Below, piece after piece: positions 52,389 through 60,184 of a stretch of DNA of 64,000 bases. How positions within the stretch are numbered: the first letter of the stretch is position 1; each line of letters starts with the position of its first letter. Below the pieces are notes generated by a model, which saw only the letters and a list, made by a program, of their open reading frames with translations, searched no databases and was not told the origin of the DNA. The position numbers and the translations under genes are program-made. Source of the stretch: Psychrobacillus lasiicapitis (GTDB lineage Bacteria > Bacillota > Bacilli > Bacillales_A > Planococcaceae); the NCBI RefSeq assembly GCF_006861795.1, contig NZ_VDGH01000006.1, positions 124,001 through 188,000 of the forward strand, in the 5' to 3' direction.

Positions 52389-53006
52389 ATGGAAAAGTCA
52401 GGGAAATCAAGTATTCAAAGGGGACAAGCTATTACGTTTCGGCTCCCTTCTGATACTCCTGATCATATTTTAAAGCAAATGCAAAAGTTAAAAGAAACAG
52501 AGAGAAGAAACTTTTCTAGCAAAATAGCCGAGTTTGTTACGGAAGGTGTGAGTAATTCCTTAACCAAGGATAGAGAAACTATTACCATTCCAATGCCAAA
52601 ACAGCTAAGTAAGGAACAGCGCAATTGGCTAAAACACGCACATTCAGAAGCTATGTTAGGAAACATTGTCTATCATTTGCTGTCAGATCCTGTTCGGGCA
52701 ATGTCTATTCTCGCCTCTCTTAACAGCAATGCTTTAGATATCGACCAAGCCCTGTATTTACAAACCGAGCCGACGGAAACTGTAAAAAATGATCTTGATA
52801 CAAGTCCTTACGCAAATAATTCGACAGAACCAGAAGAGATTCAACAAGAAATGCTTGCTGACGAACTAGAAGATGATTTGATGAATTTTGACTGGGAGCA
52901 AGTAAAACATGAGCATGCGTCCACTGAGGAAGATTCAGTGGAAAATGTCGAAACCGAAAGCTTAGATGACTTACTTGGAGATTTTCTTTCGAGAATGAAT
53001 AAGTAA
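52389..53006 (+). CDS. ParR-like centromere-binding adaptor
   Basis: 205 residues. The first 60 (RGQAITFRLPSDTPDHILKQMQKLKETERRNFSSKIAEFVTEGV) have the beta-strand/two-helix pattern of a ribbon-helix-helix domain, and a second similar stretch starts ETITIPMPKQLSKEQRNWLKHAHSEAMLGNIVYHLL. The C-terminal third is acidic (EEIQQEMLADELEDDLMNF... LDDLLGDFLSRM), as in ParR where the tail binds the actin filament. Assignment rests on position after the actin gene and on layout; sequence match is weak. Confidence 0.75.
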   Translation: MEKSGKSSIQRGQAITFRLPSDTPDHILKQMQKLKETERRNFSSKIAEFVTEGVSNSLTKDRETITIPMPKQLSKEQRNWLKHAHSEAMLGNIVYHLLSDPVRAMSILASLNSNALDIDQALYLQTEPTETVKNDLDTSPYANNSTEPEEIQQEMLADELEDDLMNFDWEQVKHEHASTEEDSVENVETESLDDLLGDFLSRMNK

Positions 53007-53026
53007 CAATACTGTCTATTAAAGAT

Positions 53027-53074
53027 TATAATTCGCCATACATCAGTGAGAGCTGGTTTATGGCGAATTTTTTA
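53027..53074 (+). terminator. Terminator of the partition operon
   Basis: AATTCGCCATA pairs perfectly with TATGGCGAATT around an 18-base loop, followed by six T. Confidence 0.9.
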
Positions 53075-53218
53075 TTGGTTAGGAAACTAGAGAAGACCTA
53101 GACATGTGGGTAACTTTTTACCAGAAGCATAGGAACAGAGTGTTTATAATTTAATAGTGGTATAGGGAAACTGAGCGGTAAAACCCTTCGAACTTGCTGA
53201 ACGGATCTGCTAGTCCAG

Positions 53219-53310
53219 TTTGTCGCGTTCATTGGTCGCTTTGTCGCGTTCGGGATGTGTTTTGTCGTGTTCGAAGAGTAGTTTGTCGCGTTCACAGCAT
53301 ACTCTGTCGC
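53219..53310. repeat. 21-bp-period degenerate array, locus D (five units)
   Basis: TTTGTCGCGTTC or close variants begin at 53219, 53240, 53261, 53282 and 53303, each exactly 21 bp apart; the other half of each unit is variable. It lies after the partition-operon terminator. On the minus strand the array happens to form an open frame, but no start signal supports it. Confidence 0.8.
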
Positions 53311-53763
53311 ATTACACCATTTACTGGAAGTGTATTTACAAATAATGGACTTTGTAAGAACTGCTAGAACTAAGTAAATAGCAAGCTCTATTGTTTTTCA
53401 CTACAGGATGGAAAGCATCTGCCCTGTAGTTAAGATTTTAACGGCCATTTAATTCAATTCGCTACCGCTCTGTTTCCCTATTATGGGCGTTATTCTATCT
53501 TTAACAAATGAGATAATTTACCGATATTCAAGAACTATAAAACTTATATATATAGATAGGTATTTGTATTCCTAAATAGAAACTGATTTGTGACATACGT
53601 ATTGGTTTTATTGCAAACCTTAGACTTCTTAAGGATCATTTTTCCAATCTCACTAAATTCCATCTTTACCTTTATTATAAAAAATGGAATATTAAAACTA
53701 ATAGGGAATGAGGAGGAGTTTGATGGACCAGGAAAGGGAGATATCATGTTTTAGAGTTAACAG
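53311..53763. other. Gene-free AT-rich stretch before the toxin region
   Basis: No supported gene, hairpin or repeat; the only recognisable sequence is the degenerate tail of the inverted LXG fragment near its right end (minus-strand frame ending at TAG 53698-53700). Confidence 0.5.
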
Positions 53764-53899
53764 ATGCCACTTACATTCGGTAAGTCCCAGCTCTACCTCA
53801 CCTACTAAAAACTGCTCTACTATATGACCTAAAGTATCTGGTTCGAGGGCATCAAGAGCACTTTGCATTTGTTGAAGTACTTGCTTATAACCAGCAGCA
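53764..53899 (-). pseudogene. Inverted fragment of an LXG toxin N-terminal domain
   Basis: The minus strand reads YKQVLQQMQSALDALEP, then DTLGHIVEQFLVGEVELGLTE, which follows the LXG-domain pattern (tyrosine-lysine helix, A-L-D-x-L-E-P-D, then F-L-x-x-E-V-E-x-G-L). The frame has no start and runs out into unrelated sequence at TAG 53698. Directly next to it, on the plus strand, lies the C-terminal part of an LXG protein (RLQSVGVAADRWAELAS...), so the two parts of one gene type face opposite ways: an inversion or chimeric joint. Confidence 0.55.
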
Positions 53900-53996
53900 G
53901 AGACTACAAAGTGTTGGAGTAGCGGCAGATCGTTGGGCAGAGCTCGCTTCCTGTAGTCCCCCGTTAACCATTACGACACCGACAAACAAAGCAGAA

Positions 53997-55058
53997 ATGT
54001 GCCTGCGTGAGGTAGAGGAAGAAAAGTCGGCAGTAGATACTGGTTTAGAAGTGGTGGATGGAATTTTAACTGGTTTATTTGATGTTGGAAAAGATTTTGT
54101 CACAGGTATTGTCGATATAATCCAGGACCCAAAAGCCACGTTGGACGCTACAGTAGAAGCGGTTACGAATCCGGTAGAGACATTCAACGTAATAAAATCG
54201 GCCATCTCTACTTCCTACGAACGTGATATGGTCAATGGAGATGCCAATTCTCGTGCCCACTGGGTAACCTACGCATTAGGTACAGTCGCCACATCCATAG
54301 TTGGAACAAAGGGTGTTGGTGCACTTACAAAATCAGGGGTTGCGGCCACAAAGGCAGCAGTTCCAACAGTAACCGGAGCAATAAATAATGCCTCTGCATC
54401 ATTAGCTAATCTATTACCTTACGGACCCCGTCCACAGTTTGCAATCGCAGGTGAAGTTCCTTATAACACAGTCAATGCAAACGGATTGAAGGACCAGATA
54501 ATCTCCATGGCTAGTGTGGCGAGTGGTGTTAAGGGTACGGGTAAGACTGTAAGTGATTACCTTGAGGACATAACTGCGAACGGGAAAGTAGATTCCACTA
54601 AAATGAATAAGCTCAAAAATGCCATTCAGAATAATACTTTTAATGTAGACGAGCTCTCTGAGATTAGAAAAGAGATGGCTGATTTAGGCATTACTAAAGT
54701 ATATGATGAAGCATTAATTAAAATAGATTTTGGTAAGTATCTACGAGGGCTAATGGGTGATCCACCTTCTGCTATGATAAATCCTCATGCACATCATATT
54801 CTATTCAAAAAAGGTCTTGGTCAGAAGCAGCAAGAGCTGGTTCGAGAAGGTCAAGAAATATTAAGAAGATATGGAGTGGATCCAATAATTGGAGTAGAAA
54901 ACCTCGTTTGGGCACCAAATGCTGTAACGGGACAACATAGTCTTGATGCTTTAAAGGAAGTAGTGGCTAGGTTAAGAGCTATTGAAGCAATAGACGGTGA
55001 TTTTGATGATATTGTTGAAACTCTCAACGATTTAGGAGATATAGCTAGTACAAGATAG
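53997..55058 (+). CDS. LXG-type toxin C-terminal cassette with AHH nuclease domain
   Basis: About 353 residues from ATG 53997, but the frame is open upstream to 53784 (its last part, RLQSVGVAADRWAELASCSPPLTITTPTN, is also toxin-like) and no ribosome site precedes any start. Residues 1-175 form a pretoxin linker (DTGLEVVDGILTGLFDVGKDFVTGIVDI, AHWVTYALGTVATSIVGTKGVGAL). The C-terminus has HAHHILFKKG, a spacer and LRRYGVDPIIGVENLVWAPN, the AHH-type HNH nuclease toxin. Lacking LXG domain and start, it looks like an orphan cassette. An ankyrin immunity gene follows after 22 bases. Confidence 0.75.
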   Translation: MCLREVEEEKSAVDTGLEVVDGILTGLFDVGKDFVTGIVDIIQDPKATLDATVEAVTNPVETFNVIKSAISTSYERDMVNGDANSRAHWVTYALGTVATSIVGTKGVGALTKSGVAATKAAVPTVTGAINNASASLANLLPYGPRPQFAIAGEVPYNTVNANGLKDQIISMASVASGVKGTGKTVSDYLEDITANGKVDSTKMNKLKNAIQNNTFNVDELSEIRKEMADLGITKVYDEALIKIDFGKYLRGLMGDPPSAMINPHAHHILFKKGLGQKQQELVREGQEILRRYGVDPIIGVENLVWAPNAVTGQHSLDALKEVVARLRAIEAIDGDFDDIVETLNDLGDIASTR

Positions 55059-55080
55059 TAGATATATAGGAGGTAGTGTT

Positions 55081-55590
55081 ATGGATGAAAAAAGTCTAAA
55101 TAAAGCTTTAAGAAGTGCTATTAAGCTTGGTGATATTGATGAAGTGAAGCGTTTAATAGGCGATAATCCAGAATCTTTACATTCAATGACACCATTTGGA
55201 ACATGGCTACATGTTGCAGCAAAGAAAGGGCATTTTGAAATAGTAGAATATCTAATTCATAAAGGAATCGATGTTAACACAAAAGGGGATGTATTTGATG
55301 CTTCTCCTTTAAGAGTGGCTGCAGGAGCGGGGCATTTGGAAATAGTAAGATATTTAATAAAGGCAGGCGCAGAATTAGATGTGAGCTTGGCAAAAAGAAA
55401 CCCATTATTTGGGGCGATTTATGGCGGACATAAAGAAGTAGTTAAGTTTCTAGTTGAAAAAGGTATAGATATTTCAATTAGGTACACTGGCGAAAATATT
55501 AAGGATATGAATGCCTATGAGTATGCTAGAGAATTTGGACAAACAGAAATTGCTGAATACCTAAAGCAAAAAATGGATGAAAAAGAATAA
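55081..55590 (+). CDS. Ankyrin-repeat protein, probable toxin immunity protein
   Basis: 169 residues with four ankyrin repeats (GTWLHVAAKKGHFEIVEYLIHKGIDVNTKG, SPLRVAAGAGHLEIVRYLIKAGAEL, NPLFGAIYGGHKEVVKFLVEKGIDI, AYEYAREFGQTEIAEYL). AGGAGG lies seven bases before the ATG, unlike the toxin cassette upstream, so it can be expressed by itself. Ankyrin proteins are known immunity partners in polymorphic-toxin loci; that this one neutralises the AHH nuclease upstream is inference. A homologue is at 59570. Confidence 0.85.
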   Translation: MDEKSLNKALRSAIKLGDIDEVKRLIGDNPESLHSMTPFGTWLHVAAKKGHFEIVEYLIHKGIDVNTKGDVFDASPLRVAAGAGHLEIVRYLIKAGAELDVSLAKRNPLFGAIYGGHKEVVKFLVEKGIDISIRYTGENIKDMNAYEYAREFGQTEIAEYLKQKMDEKE

Positions 55591-55627
55591 AAAGTGTTAC
55601 AGTGACCAAGCAAAAAAATAATTAATC

Positions 55628-55680
55628 AAAGGTGCCAGTTTTAATACAATCTCGAATTGTGTTAGAACTTGGCACCTTTC
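55628..55680. repeat. GGTGCC/GGCACC palindrome, copy 1
   Basis: AAAGGTGCCA-GTT...AAC-TTGGCACCTTT with an inner CAAT/ATTG pairing; stem about 22 bp with mismatches. It directly follows the first ankyrin gene and directly precedes a toxin fragment. Copies are at 55828, 58603 and 60113. It could act as a terminator on both strands. Confidence 0.75.
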
Positions 55681-55683
55681 ACT

Positions 55684-55800
55684 TTTGTCACAGGTATTGT
55701 GGATATATTACAAGATCCCAAAGCCACGTTGGACGCTACAGTAGAAGCGGTTACGAATCCAATAGAAACATTCAACAGTATAGCAGAGTATAAAGAGTAA
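55684..55800 (+). pseudogene. Fragment of an LXG pretoxin domain
   Basis: 38 codons reading FVTGIVDILQDPKATLDATVE and AVTNPIETFNSIAEYKE, then TAA. It is near-identical to residues 29-64 of the AHH toxin cassette at 53997 but diverges after ETFN and stops. No start or ribosome site. It lies immediately after palindrome copy 1, like the toxin at 60.2 kb after copy 4. Confidence 0.85.
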
Positions 55801-55827
55801 TTTATTATTTTACAATGAAGCAGTTTA

Positions 55828-55876
55828 GGGTACTAGGTTCTCGAACCATTTAAATTGTATTAGAACCTGGCACCCC
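55828..55876. repeat. GGTGCC/GGCACC palindrome, copy 2
   Basis: GGGTACTAGGTTCT pairs with AGAACCTGGCACCC with two mismatches. On the minus strand it follows the first KinB-like gene, so it could terminate it. Confidence 0.7.
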
Positions 55877-55879
55877 AAG

Positions 55880-57184
55880 TTATCGACTCCCAACAAGTTC
55901 CTTCTCAGTTTCCTTTGTTTCTACAGGTTCTAGAAAACTAGGTGATAAGGAAGGGAATGTGAATTTAAATGTCGTTCCTTGTCCAATTTCACTTTCTACA
56001 TGAATTGTCCCATTCATAGCACGTACGATACTATACACTACCATAATGCCAAGGCCAGTCCCCTTGCTTCCTTTTGTTGAATAATAAGGCTCACCTAAGC
56101 GGTTCACTTGTTCAAGCGTCATACCTGAACCAGTATCTTTAATGAGAATACCTAAAGTTGTTGGTGTGCTCTCCGTTTCAACCGTTAATGTGCCTCCGTT
56201 TGGCATTGCTTCAATTGCATTTTTCATAATATTTACAAGGCACTGATGAAACTTTTGTTTGTCTCCTTCAATCTCCTCTCCCTGTGAAAAAATAGAAACT
56301 ATTTTGACCGAATTTTGCTTTGCCAATGGTTTTAGTGATTGAACTACTTGTTTTAGTTCTTCCTGAACAACTAGAGGTTCCATCGATTTAATTTCAGGAT
56401 TAGAGAAATTCAAATACTCTTGAATGACTCTTTCAGCAGATTTCAGCTCGTTTTTAATAATGGAGAGGTATTGAGTGTGGTTTTCTTTGGAAATAGCATT
56501 ATTTTGCAAAAGTTGAACAAAACCAATGGCTACTGTCAACGGGTTACGAATTTCATGACTAATAGCTGCACCCATTCGTTCCACAGCCTCTAACCGTTTG
56601 GACTTCATCGTGCGTTGACGCAATTGTATAGTCATCAGAATTTCTTCAATAATATAAGAAATAATTCCGACTCCAATTGGTTGAATGACTAAAAAAATAA
56701 ATAAAACTTTGAAGCTACTGTGAGGCAAGTGCCAGATTCCCAACGTAAAAGTTTGGACAAAACTGAACAGAAATGTTACGCCTACGGAAAAAAGAATTCG
56801 TTGCTTGGGAGAGCGTTTTAAAAACCATGGAGAGATTCGCCAAAAAAGAATAGCAAACCCTCCATAATAAAGGACGGTACTCCAAAAACCATAGTCAATT
56901 CCCAAAAACCCTCTTACAAGCATAATGAATGCAGCCAAAAAAGGACCTAATCCCATATATAAACTACCGACAATGAACGGAATTTTTCGTAAACCAAAAA
57001 GGACATTAATGCCTTCTATTTGATAAGTAAAAATAAAACAGAGGGTTAAACTAATTATTAAATAGATGATGAAAATAGCTCGGTAAGACCAAGACTTTTT
57101 CGACTTTTCTGCCCATAAAAATCCTGAAAATAGTAATACGATTAACAAGGATAGGTTAAAAAAGAAATATACTGTTAATTCCAA
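55880..57184 (-). CDS. KinB-like membrane histidine kinase (copy 1)
   Basis: 434 residues, starting at TTG 57184 nine bases after GGAGG. The first 185 residues form six helices with GLRKIPFIVGSLYMGLGPFLAAFIMLVRGFLGIDYGFW, resembling the 5TM sensor of KinB. Then comes HisKA with MGAAISHEIRNPLTVAIGFVQLL (phospho-His near 210) and ATPase motifs NIMKNAIEAMPNGG, DTGSGM, KGTGLGIMVV. Kinases of this sort feed the sporulation phosphorelay through Spo0F; no response regulator gene is adjacent. It lies within the toxin field on the other strand. Confidence 0.9.
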   Translation of the reverse strand: MELTVYFFFNLSLLIVLLFSGFLWAEKSKKSWSYRAIFIIYLIISLTLCFIFTYQIEGINVLFGLRKIPFIVGSLYMGLGPFLAAFIMLVRGFLGIDYGFWSTVLYYGGFAILFWRISPWFLKRSPKQRILFSVGVTFLFSFVQTFTLGIWHLPHSSFKVLFIFLVIQPIGVGIISYIIEEILMTIQLRQRTMKSKRLEAVERMGAAISHEIRNPLTVAIGFVQLLQNNAISKENHTQYLSIIKNELKSAERVIQEYLNFSNPEIKSMEPLVVQEELKQVVQSLKPLAKQNSVKIVSIFSQGEEIEGDKQKFHQCLVNIMKNAIEAMPNGGTLTVETESTPTTLGILIKDTGSGMTLEQVNRLGEPYYSTKGSKGTGLGIMVVYSIVRAMNGTIHVESEIGQGTTFKFTFPSLSPSFLEPVETKETEKELVGSR

Positions 57185-57222
57185 GGTATGATTCCTCCAT
57201 TACTATTTTATGCAGAAAAGAT

Positions 57223-58485
57223 TCATCTTCTTTTTATCTTAGTTTTATGCCGCTTAAAATGAAACTGGGAGAGGGTACCTTCACCGATCTCACTTTGAAC
57301 TTCAATTGTTACTCTCATAGCACGTAAAATACTGTAAGCAACCATCATGCTGAGACCAGTTCCCTCGGATCCCTTCGTAGAATAATATGGTTCCCCTATG
57401 CGTTTAATCTGTTCTTTACTCATTCCAATTCCTGTATCTTGAATAGAAATAATTATTTTGTTCTGAGTAGCAGTCGTCTTTATCATTAATGCACCGCCAT
57501 AAGGCATGGATTCGATCGAATTTCTTATAATATTAATAAAGCATTGATGGAATTTCGATTTATCTCCTTGGATAGTTCCAGAGGCAGAAAAATCAGTAGA
57601 AACCTTTACTGAATGATAATTAGCGAGTGGATGTAGTAATTTCAAAATATGCGTTAGTTCTTTCTGAATATCTAATTCTTCTGTTGATTCCATAATTGGT
57701 TTAGAAAAGGTTAAGTAATCTTGTATGATACCTTCTGCAGAATCTAATTCATCTTTGATAATGGAGAGGTATTTTGCACTATTATTACTATCTAAAGAAA
57801 CTTGGTCGAGGAGCTCTATAAATCCAATTGCTGTAGTTAATGGATTTCTAATTTCATGAGATATTGCAGCCCCCATTTGTTCTAGTGCAGCCAACTTCTC
57901 TTCGATGACTAACTGTTGTTGCAACTGTTGATTTTTTTCTCTTATTTCAATAAGGGTAGAAATCATGGCAACCCCAAGTGGCGGGACTATTAAATAGGCG
58001 ATGAATATGTCTAGCAATTGGTCAGGAGATACTTTGTTTAATGCTATGGTGAATATACCAACACTTATTAGTAAAGTAATACCTGCGGAAAAAAGTATTC
58101 GTATATTAGAAGTGAGTTTTAAAAACCAAGGAGAAATATACCATATAAAAAGACTGAATACGGTATAAAACGCAACTCCTATAAAGAATCCAACATCTAT
58201 TCCATGAAATGCTCGAAAGAATATAACCAAAAATCCTAGTATAGGACTGAACCTCAAATAGAGACCACCCAATATAAAAGGAATGATCCTCAAATCTAGA
58301 ACATACCCATTTTGTATGGGATAAGAAAATAGAGAACAAAGTATTAACGAAATAACAAAATAAAATAAGCTTGCTCGCTTATGTAAATGGATACTACCGA
58401 CTCTCTTATTTAATAGAAAAAAAGTAAAAAATAAAATCAATAATAAGGAAAGATTAAATAGAAAATGCATAGTTATAATTCCCAA
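57223..58485 (-). CDS. KinB-like membrane histidine kinase (copy 2)
   Basis: About 420 residues from TTG 58485, nine bases after GGAG and aligning with the start of copy 1 (both continue with FFNLSLL/FLFNLSLL). Six helices, DLRIIPFILGGLYLRFSPILGF, then MGAAISHEIRNPLTTAIGFIELL, NIIRNSIESMPYGG, DTGIGM and EGTGLSMMVA (the first Gly of G2 kept). It is the tandem paralogue of copy 1, 38 bp apart, so a duplication that has diverged. Probably also a phosphorelay kinase. Confidence 0.9.
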   Translation of the reverse strand: MGIITMHFLFNLSLLLILFFTFFLLNKRVGSIHLHKRASLFYFVISLILCSLFSYPIQNGYVLDLRIIPFILGGLYLRFSPILGFLVIFFRAFHGIDVGFFIGVAFYTVFSLFIWYISPWFLKLTSNIRILFSAGITLLISVGIFTIALNKVSPDQLLDIFIAYLIVPPLGVAMISTLIEIREKNQQLQQQLVIEEKLAALEQMGAAISHEIRNPLTTAIGFIELLDQVSLDSNNSAKYLSIIKDELDSAEGIIQDYLTFSKPIMESTEELDIQKELTHILKLLHPLANYHSVKVSTDFSASGTIQGDKSKFHQCFINIIRNSIESMPYGGALMIKTTATQNKIIISIQDTGIGMSKEQIKRIGEPYYSTKGSEGTGLSMMVAYSILRAMRVTIEVQSEIGEGTLSQFHFKRHKTKIKRR

Positions 58486-58602
58486 TTTATACATCTCCTA
58501 ATAATTTTTATAAATTAATAGTAACGAAAGATTGTGGAATATACAATATTTATTAATGAATATTCAGAAGATTATAGGATGATAAACAAATCGCATTATC
58601 AT

Positions 58603-58643
58603 AAGGTACTGTAACAATTATATGTATTAGAACCTGGTACCTT
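58603..58643. repeat. GGTGCC/GGCACC palindrome, copy 3 (degenerate)
   Basis: AAGGTAC...GTACCTT with the inner ATTAGAACCTGG element shared with the other copies. It directly precedes an immunity-gene fragment. Confidence 0.6.
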
Positions 58644-58650
58644 TTATTAG

Positions 58651-58965
58651 GTACTAAATGATTTCAATGCAACACAAAATCTTGCCTGGTCTCAGGACTC
58701 AAATGAAATTGATACTGTCTGGGAATACGTTAAATCAATAGAAGTAGAAGGTATTGTTGAAAAGATATATAATTTACATTTCATAACTCAGCAAGATGAT
58801 TTATGTGACTTTATTGGTGGCCATACGATGTGTGCTTTAAATCGATTAGTTAATGGGAAGTCAGATAACTTTTATGAAAAATCTTTAAAGTATTGGCCTT
58901 GTGGGTGGAAGAGGACATACCCTATTAGTGAAATTATTGTGTATGTGCCTTATAGCTGTAACTAG
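58651..58965 (+). pseudogene. Start-less fragment, probably an immunity gene
   Basis: A 104-codon frame begins right after the palindrome and a TAG, with no ATG until residue about 66, and runs to TAG 58963-58965. It reads NATQNLAWSQDSNEIDTVWE, FITQQDDLCDFIGGHTMCALN and CGWKRTYPISEIIVYVPYS. I do not recognise the family; its place in a toxin field and its 5' truncation at a palindrome suggest a broken immunity gene. Confidence 0.55.
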
Positions 58966-59002
58966 TACAAGAAGGAGAAGACAGGAGTAAATGTTATGAA
59001 TG

Positions 59003-59050
59003 ACAGAAATTGCTGAGTACCTAAAGAAAAGACTTTACGAAAAGGAATAA
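59003..59050 (+). pseudogene. Remnant of the C-terminus of an ankyrin immunity gene
   Basis: 16 codons, TEIAEYLKKRLYEKE then TAA, nearly identical to the last codons of the ankyrin genes at 55590 and 60.05 kb (TEIAEYLKQK). Upstream, AGGAGTAAATGTTATGAATG is an unrelated start region. It shows that a third ankyrin gene was once here. Confidence 0.7.
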
Positions 59051-59269
59051 ATTATTTCCCCGGGAATAAGTCTAAACGTTACGAATTTAACAGGCTTTTT
59101 CAAAACATTGTTGGGACCTTGAATGAAGCAGTATTCACGAACAGGAGATAGGTTATGATAAAGAGTTACATGAAAAAGATGTAGGTTACAGATGTTGCTA
59201 TTAAATAACTTTACTTGTTATGACATAACGATACATAAAGAAGAAAAAGCTTTAGGAGGGGGAAATAAT

Positions 59270-59548
59270 ATGAGTGCTTTGCCGGATAGGCTAGGTGAAG
59301 TTCTTGGAGAAGAAATATATAAACGTGAAGATAACAATCTAGTACAGTAGGCTTTAATAAGGCTAGGTGTAAACGCATCAGATACTTTCCAAGAATTTTA
59401 TATCCAGTATGCAGGACCTTTTTGGGAAGAGTATGTACCCTTTGAATTACTAGATATAGCAGATGGAGAAAATAATATTGAATCGTATACACTCATTTCT
59501 AGAAAAGAACATGGTTTTCCAAAATGGTATCTGGTTTTAAGAAGTTAA
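59270..59548 (+). pseudogene. SMI1/KNR4-like (SUKH) immunity gene with amber codon
   Basis: ATG 59270 has AGGAGGGGG upstream. The frame reads LPDRLGEVLGEEIYKREDNNLVQ, then TAG (59348-59350), then ALIRLGVNASDTFQEFYIQYAGPFWEE, LLDIADGENNIESYTLISRKEHGFPKWYLVL and ends at 59548. The Y-x-x-Y-x-G-P-F and E-S-Y-T-L-x-x-x-x-x-x-G-F-P patterns are those of small SMI1/KNR4-like immunity proteins; the C-terminus is also shorter than usual. Two lesions make it inactive. Confidence 0.7.
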
Positions 59549-59569
59549 TAAATCAGAGGAGAAACTAAA

Positions 59570-60106
59570 ATGAATAAGACCAAAATTGCAAAAGACTTCA
59601 GAAGTGCTATCAAAAATGATCAATTAGATATATTAAGAGATTTACTCAAGAAAGAACCAGAAATGTTAACATGGATGACACCTTTTGGAACTTGGTTACA
59701 TGTAGCGGCAGCTCATGGACATTTAGAAATAATAAAACTTCTTATTAATGCCGGGATAGATATTAATGCACAGGGGGGAACCTTTTCTACAAATGCCCTC
59801 GAAAGAGCGGCTACAAAAGGGTATTTAGATATTGTTGAATATCTCATTAACAAGGATATTGTGATTGATACTAGTGAACCAGATAGAAATCCTTTATTTT
59901 CTGCAATATATGGTGGTCATTTGGAGATTGTTAAATTGTTAGTTGAGAGTGGTATAGATCTCTATATAAAATACTCTGGTGAAAACATGCAAGATATGGA
60001 TGCTTATGCATTTGCTATTGAAAGAGGGCAAACAGAAATTGCTGAATACCTAAAGCAAAAGCAGAATAAAAAAGTGTTACAGGAAACAAACAAAAAAATT
60101 AATTAA
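59570..60106 (+). CDS. Ankyrin-repeat protein, probable toxin immunity protein (copy 2)
   Basis: 178 residues, four ankyrin repeats, close homologue of the protein at 55081 (both have M-T-P-F-G-T-W-L-H-V-A and NPLF-AIYGGH-EIVK-LVE-GIDL). AGAGGAG lies nine bases before the ATG. It is followed by palindrome copy 4 and the second toxin cassette, so the immunity gene here precedes the toxin piece, showing that modules have been strung one after another. Confidence 0.85.
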   Translation: MNKTKIAKDFRSAIKNDQLDILRDLLKKEPEMLTWMTPFGTWLHVAAAHGHLEIIKLLINAGIDINAQGGTFSTNALERAATKGYLDIVEYLINKDIVIDTSEPDRNPLFSAIYGGHLEIVKLLVESGIDLYIKYSGENMQDMDAYAFAIERGQTEIAEYLKQKQNKKVLQETNKKIN

Positions 60107-60112
60107 TCAAAC

Positions 60113-60168
60113 AGGTGTTAGGCTCTAATGCAATCTTGAATTGTTGTGTGAGAGCCTGGCACCTTTTA
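60113..60168. repeat. GGTGCC/GGCACC palindrome, copy 4
   Basis: AGGTGTTAGGCTCT pairs with AGAGCCTGGCACCT, with CAAT/ATTG inside. It follows an ankyrin gene and precedes a toxin cassette, exactly as copy 1 does; even the flanking AAAAAAATAATTAATCAAA-type text is shared. Confidence 0.75.
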
Positions 60169-60184
60169 CTTTTTTAAAAGATTG

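Noticed and set aside
53098-53295. A 65-codon minus-strand frame across the 21-bp array (N-A-T-rich translation)
   Set aside because: The frame is open only because the unit is a multiple of three and lacks stops; no ribosome site, and the other arrays do not encode similar peptides.
53219-53310. CRISPR array
   Set aside because: Repeats of 12 bases with 9-base remainders at a 21-bp period are far too short for CRISPR and there are no cas genes.
53544-53747. Minus-strand frame before the toxin field
   Set aside because: Low-complexity translation with no start signals; it only overlaps the decayed tail of the LXG fragment in another frame.
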